A stretch of DNA of 64,000 nucleotides from positions 580,501 to 644,500 of the forward strand of contig OX463827.1 of the NCBI GenBank assembly GCA_949825045.1, written 5' to 3'. Positions 59,556 through 64,000 of this stretch are shown here, piece by piece. Source of the DNA: Argyresthia goedartella (taxonomy: Eukaryota; Arthropoda; Insecta; Lepidoptera; Argyresthiidae). A program made the translations under genes and the position numbers. How positions within the stretch are numbered: the first letter of the stretch is position 1; every line of letters starts with the position of its first letter. The notes below the pieces were generated by a model that saw only the letters and a program-made list of their open reading frames with translations, made no database searches and was not told where the DNA came from.

Positions 59556-60180
59556 TGTAGTATATGAACACATGTACTGATATATGAGACATTATTAAAC
59601 AGAGACACTGAACATTCAACAACTCTTTTACTACAACAACCCCTCCATCAAGGCCCATCCTCACATGGCGACCTTGCAAAGCCAGCCTACCTTTCTCGAG
59701 GTAGTGCCGTGCCAAATGGCAATTAAGTGAAGAGCCCAAGAAGAAAGATATAAAATAAAAATAAAAAAACATCAAAATTAAGATGACCACCTGCTTGAAC
59801 AATTGCAAAATTCTACACATACCCAATAACGTCCGTGACCTAAATGCAGCCAGAAAAAGATGTTCAGGATAGAAGGAAGATCAAACTTATAGAAGAGAGA
59901 AGAGATCTACAGAAGATGCTCAAAATGTCAATAGAGCGAAGAGGTTTGCTGCTGGGTACCGGGCGTATTGTCAAGCCTTTAATGTGGAATGCAGGGCGCT
60001 GGGTGTAAATTTGAACGAAAAAAAGTGAGTAGCAGCTGGGAGAAGTAGGAGTTCCAGGACAAGCCGACTCGGGAACGGGCTGCCACCCACGTTGAGTTCC
60101 ACACGATAATGACATGCGACATGCGTGACATACTTCGGCGAAAATTTTCTATGTTTCTACTGTGAGTCTATTTAATAAAT
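59556..60180 (+). mobile_element. LTR and leader fragment related to the non-coding LTR element
   Basis: A 110-base stretch (59556-59665) begins TGTAGTATATGAACACATG and ends GGCCCATCCTCACA, parallel to the 131-base LTR at 34689. It is followed by TGGCGACCTTGC (primer site) and a leader containing GTGCCGTGCCAAATGGCA and CTGGGTACCGGGCG-like words that match the leader at 34820-35360. No second LTR was found to the window end, so it is a fragment. It shows that LTR and leader are conserved across a family. Confidence 0.75.
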
Positions 60181-60479
60181 GTATCAGGTAGATAATGTCT
60201 TAATTGTTTTATTGTTGTATTATTTTATGACCAAGTAATTGAAGAAATTGTTATCATTATATCTATTAAATTTTATCCAAACAGCGATATTTAGCGTGCG
60301 CAAGTCAATTTAATTATTGCATTAAGGATATAATTCGCCATACAAAATGACAATCAAATTATGTTAAAGTGGATAATTTAGCGAGACACATTTCTAGCAG
60401 CCTAAAAATAATTGATTTCTAATTTTGATATTTATGACATGTTTCAATCAAACCTATATTTTCTTACAGTTTGATATCT
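60181..60479. other. non-coding, no gene seen
   Basis: AT-rich. It may belong to the interior of the preceding LTR element. Confidence 0.4.
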
Positions 60480-61328
60480 CAGTTCAGGCTGTATCGCAAC
60501 GATAGGACAGACAAATCAGATGGCGGGGTTGCTATCTTACTTACTTACTTACGTTCTGACATTCCGTGCAAAGTCATCTGCCACTCTGCAGATGACTTTG
60601 GCCACAAGCCTGTACTCTGGTTCGGCTGAGTATCTCTTCCTTGAGATCAGCTTGCACCACACAAAATTCTTCTGGGTGTATATTACAGCCCCTCACTTCG
60701 TATCGATTACTTTGATTCTTTTGAATCTCTACTCAGTGAATTGACTCCTCTTTATAGTGACACTCTCATCCTCGGTGATTTTAACACCTGTCTTCTGAAA
60801 AATAACGCCCGCTCTGCCAAACTTAAATCTATTGTAAATTCCTCTAAACTACATATTCTTCCCCTTGAAGCTACTCACTTTCAACCGCACTGTATTCCCT
60901 CTCTTCTCGATCTCATGATTATCTCCAACATAGCCAAGGCGGCTGCTCATGGCCAGCTTAATGCCCCACTCTCCTATCACGATCTGGTGTATCTTTAATA
61001 CAAAATAAGGCCCCCTAAGCGAAAAGTCAAATTCCTTGATATTCGAAGCTTCAAAGGTGTGAACCTCGATTCCCTGAAATCAGATGCCTCATCTGTCGAT
61101 TGGACCCCCGTTGTAACTGGTGAGACCGTTGATGACAAAATCCTGAAGTTCAACTCAATTGTTCTGAGGCTGTTCGACAAGTACGCACCAATGAAAAAGG
61201 TCAGGGTAAAACATTTTCCTGCTCCGTGGCTGACAGACGCTATCAAGCGTTTAATGGGGAAAAAAACCGTGCGAAGGGGCGATATAACCGCTCCGGTGAA
61301 CATGTCCACGAAACTGGCTCATTCTTGA
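60480..61328 (+). pseudogene. NL3 copy 3 endonuclease region
   Basis: Broken plus-strand frames read RTDKSDGGVAI and LGVYYSPSLR, then TLILGDFNTCLLKNNARSAK (catalytic Asp/Asn block) from 60741, and LSYHDLVYL in place of the usual SDH block. After a stop at 60998 the linker follows in another frame: DASSVDWTPVVTGETVDDKI and DKYAPMKKVRVKHFPAPWLT. The catalytic His block has Tyr for Asp in SDH. Dead copy. Confidence 0.78.
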
Positions 61329-61859
61329 AATGCTCGATGTAACGAAGCCATATTCGTGGACCAAATTCATAGTTTCGTAGGTTGGCTATTGTTGGCATTT
61401 TTACTATAGCAGTTGTCAATTTTAAGTACACTGTTGGAAAGGTAATGAAAGAAAGCGTTGGATAAGGGAAACATTCGATGTTTTCGGCATTCTAACTTGA
61501 CTATGATAATAATAGAAAAAGTGTTTGAAGGTGTACTCGGGCGCCCGATACTAAATAATAAGTAAGTATGTTTTTTTTCTGGATTTGTGTGATTATATTT
61601 AGCTTACTTTATGCTACAAAGTATGTTTTATTGATATGTAGCAGTTTCTTTGAATTAGACGAGTGATTCATGAAATAAATTGGATTAATTCAAAAGCCTA
61701 TACAATTTTTTTGTTCAATTTGGTTGTTATATCTTACAGAAACAGATTTAAATTAATATCTGTTCAAATAAAAGTATTGATTGAGTCTTTACATACAGTT
61801 TAATACCAATTGTGTAATGTTTTACTACTTAATTCTCATAGTATTTACTTCCCGATAGA
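61329..61859. other. AT-rich spacer within NL3 copy 3
   Basis: No NL3 coding sequence is readable between the linker and the RT relic. Either an unrecognised insertion or replaced sequence. Confidence 0.4.
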
Positions 61860-62400
61860 TTATTGATGGAAAATCTATATTCCATCGATTTTGACATTCT
61901 GGTCGCTATATTGAGCTCACTGAATATCTCCGTCCATGCTGTTAACTGGTTCCACTCATACCTGAGAGGTCGTTAGCAACGCATTAAGTCTGAAGAGACT
62001 GAAACTCAATCGAAGATCTACTGAACAAACTCGAACGACTTCAGAATCTTGGGATTTGGTTTATCTTCGGGTTGCGCAAATTCGACCATGTTTCTCAATA
62101 TCGCAAAGAGTTGGGGTGGCTTCCAATTCGTCATCGCCGAGACACTCATATTCTCTCTTATCTTTTCAATATATTGAAAAACCCGCGCTACCCCAGCTAC
62201 CTTCGACACCGCTTTGAGTATCTCTCACACGGTCTCACTCTTAGCCACTCCAAGGTATAACACCTCGGCATATGAGCACTCATTCAGGCTGCAGGCGGTT
62301 CGACTGTGGAACGCACTACCTTGCACTATAAGTGACAGTCCCACTATTTTCTCTTTCAAAAACCAGGTAAAAGAGCACTTCCTCTCTCTTTCGTGAGAGT
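61860..62400 (+). pseudogene. NL3 copy 3 RT relic, catalytic part deleted
   Basis: Starts with IDFDILVAILSSLNISVHAV (after motif A), with a TAG in SYLRGR. It then jumps to LNKLERLQNLGIWFIFGLRK and HVSQYRKELGWLPIRHRRDT of the thumb region, ending RLWNALPCTISDSP near 62340. The PQG motif and catalytic box are missing. It aligns with NL3 copies 1 and 2. Confidence 0.8.
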
Positions 62401-62499
62401 TATATTATGTATATCATTATAATATATAAACTATATTTGCAGGTATATGTATGTATTGTATTTAGTAGTCTGGTATATAAGTATCATTCATTATCATCA

Positions 62500-64000
62500 A
62501 ACCCTCGGGCATTTTGGTCTTTCATTAAAAGCAAACGGAAGGGATTTTCATTTCCATCGTGCATGAAACACTTAAATGTTTCGTCAACGTTAGGACCTGA
62601 AATAAGTAATTTGTTTTCTGAATTTTTTCATTCTACATTTTTACAATCAAACTCTGGGCCCGTACAAGTGGACGAAAACATGAACGATGGCATCCCAACT
62701 CCGCTAGCTGATATTGCGTCTATTGAAATATCTGTCGACATCATTTGTAAGCTCCTTGGAACTTTAGATCTTAAAAAGTCAGCTGGCCCAGATAAATTAC
62801 CAGCAGTATTTCTTGTCATTTTATTCCAACGATCATTAAGCGAGGGCGTACTGCCATTATTGTGGAAGTCTGCCTTTATTAGTCCGATCCACAAGAAAGG
62901 TCCAAAAAACATCGTCAGCAACTATCGACCAATTTCTAAACTATGCCTTATTGCTAAGATATTTGAGCGCATCGTTTATGATCAGGTTTATGCATCACTG
63001 AAGCTAACTTTTAACGCATTTCAACATGGTTTTCTAAAGAAAAGATCTACAATCTCAAACCTTCTAGTTTTCAATGAGTTTATCACAGAACAAATGGATA
63101 AACATAATCAAATTGATGCCGTTTATACTGATAACATTAAAGCATTCGACCGAATTGACCACGAAATGCTGCTCAAAAAGCTTCTACTAGCCGGAATACG
63201 TGGCGATTTATTTTGCTGGTTCAAGTCTTACATATCCAACAGGACGCAATCGGTGGTATTGAATGGTTATATGTCAACATGGAAAAAAATTCCTTCTGGG
63301 GTACCACAGGGATCTCTATTAGGACCCCTCCTATTTATTATTTTTATTAATGATATTGACATTTGCTTTAATCATTCCGAATTCCTCCTATTTGTTGATG
63401 ATATAAAGGTGTTTAAAGTGGTCAATAGTCCGGAGGACTCTGATTTACTACAGGACGATCTTAATAGACTTGATACGTTTTGCAGACTGAACAGTTTGGA
63501 TATAAATGTCTCAAAGTGCTTCTCCATTTCATTTGGGCGTAAAAGAAACATGTATCGGAGTTCTTATAGTCTCAGCGATAAATCTATTTCCAGCTGTAAT
63601 GAGATAAGGGATTTGTGTATAATAATGGACTCAAAATTACTTTTTGATAAACATATTGATACAATAGTAATGAAAGCATATAAATTACTAGGATTCCTTA
63701 TACGCTCCTGTAAAAATTTCAAGTTGATGAAGTCTATTAAGATAATTTACTGCACTCTTGTAAGAAGCAACTTGGAGTACGCATCTCAGGTGTGGAACCC
63801 ACGTTATGACGTCTATATTTCAAAAATTGAGTCCATCCAAAAAAAGTTTATTCGTTATCTATGTTACAAATTTAGAATTCCAAGACGGAGCTATGAGTTT
63901 CATTGCAATCAATTCCACCTTCTCCCTCTTCAAATCAGGCGTGAAGCTGCAGATATAATATTCCTCATTAGGCTGGCTCAGAATAGTATTGATTGTCCAG
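62500..64000 (+). CDS. NL1 copy 2 ORF2: reverse transcriptase, open to the window end (partial)
   Basis: The frame is open without a stop from NPRAFWSF at about 62500 to base 64000, 500 codons, and continues beyond the window. It contains SNYRPISKLCLIAKIFERIV, QHGFLKKRSTISNLLVFNEF, motif A as NIKAFDRIDHEMLLKKL, and PSGVPQGSLLGPLLFIIFIN. The catalytic box reads FVDD (about 63392-63403), with Val where copy 1 has Ala. The thumb region follows with VRSNLEYASQVWNP. Relative to copy 1 it lacks about 12-13 codons before the KRSL block, without loss of phase. The copy begins where copy 1 has the end of its linker, so it is 5'-truncated; no start codon is expected. It follows the NL3 copy 3 relic directly. 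Confidence 0.88.

Overview
The window is insect DNA, most likely from a moth or butterfly (Lepidoptera). The basis is its mix of elements: non-LTR retrotransposons ending in short tandem tails such as (TTTGAC)n, an ORF1 of the kind related to the baculovirus FP protein family, a tRNA-derived SINE of lepidopteran type, a Ty3/Gypsy element, Tc1/mariner and hAT DNA transposons, and many foldback repeats. No host gene could be identified with confidence; the only candidate is an unrecognised Cys-rich open frame at 3852-4310 (-). No rRNA, functional tRNA, CRISPR or operon is present. So much nested transposon sequence without host genes suggests heterochromatin, for example a W chromosome or a piRNA-producing locus. 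That is an inference.

Non-LTR families are named here by number. NL1: 535-3631 and 62500-64000 (+). NL2, with (TTTGAC)n-type tails: five copies, at 11391-23221 (in pieces), 23222-23919, 24552-26411, 28973-30016 and 48570-49735. NL3: 21272-23079, 44196-46415 and 60480-62400. NL4: 11843-20928. NL5 to NL9, NL11 and NL12 are fragments, except that NL7 (33403-40858) keeps both ORF1 and ORF2. NL10 (52025-59168) is the most complete, with an esterase-like ORF1, endonuclease and reverse transcriptase.

Layout from left to right. 0-6 kb: an NL1 copy, the unknown frame and a palindromic repeat. 6-8 kb: a Tc1/mariner gene with two apparent introns. 8-11.3 kb: RT fragments and two long near-perfect hairpins. 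11.4-23.2 kb: a nest in which an NL2 copy is split by NL4, NL4 is split by a 7.66-kb Gypsy element with 1.13-kb LTRs, and the same NL2 copy is split again by NL3. 23.2-30 kb: further NL2 copies, one with an internal inversion and a SINE. 31.9-40.9 kb: NL6 and NL7; ORF2 of NL7 is split by a 3.49-kb LTR element that has identical 131-base LTRs and no coding capacity. 42.6-43.5 kb: a foldback cluster. 44-49.7 kb: NL3 with NL8 inside it, three 0.5-kb inverted-repeat units, and NL2 endonuclease. 50.4-51.8 kb: an NL9 3' end and a gag relic. 52-59.2 kb: NL10 split by a 3.3-kb hAT element with a perfect 8-base target duplication. 59.5-64 kb: a relative of the non-coding LTR element, an NL3 copy and an NL1 copy that runs off the end.

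Almost every coding frame is broken by stops or frameshifts, so little here is likely to be autonomously mobile. The youngest events by sequence are the non-coding LTR element (identical LTRs) and the Gypsy element (LTRs about 1% different by eye). The open NL1 frame at the right edge shows no stop over 1.5 kb. Family assignments come from motif reading alone; clade names are tentative.
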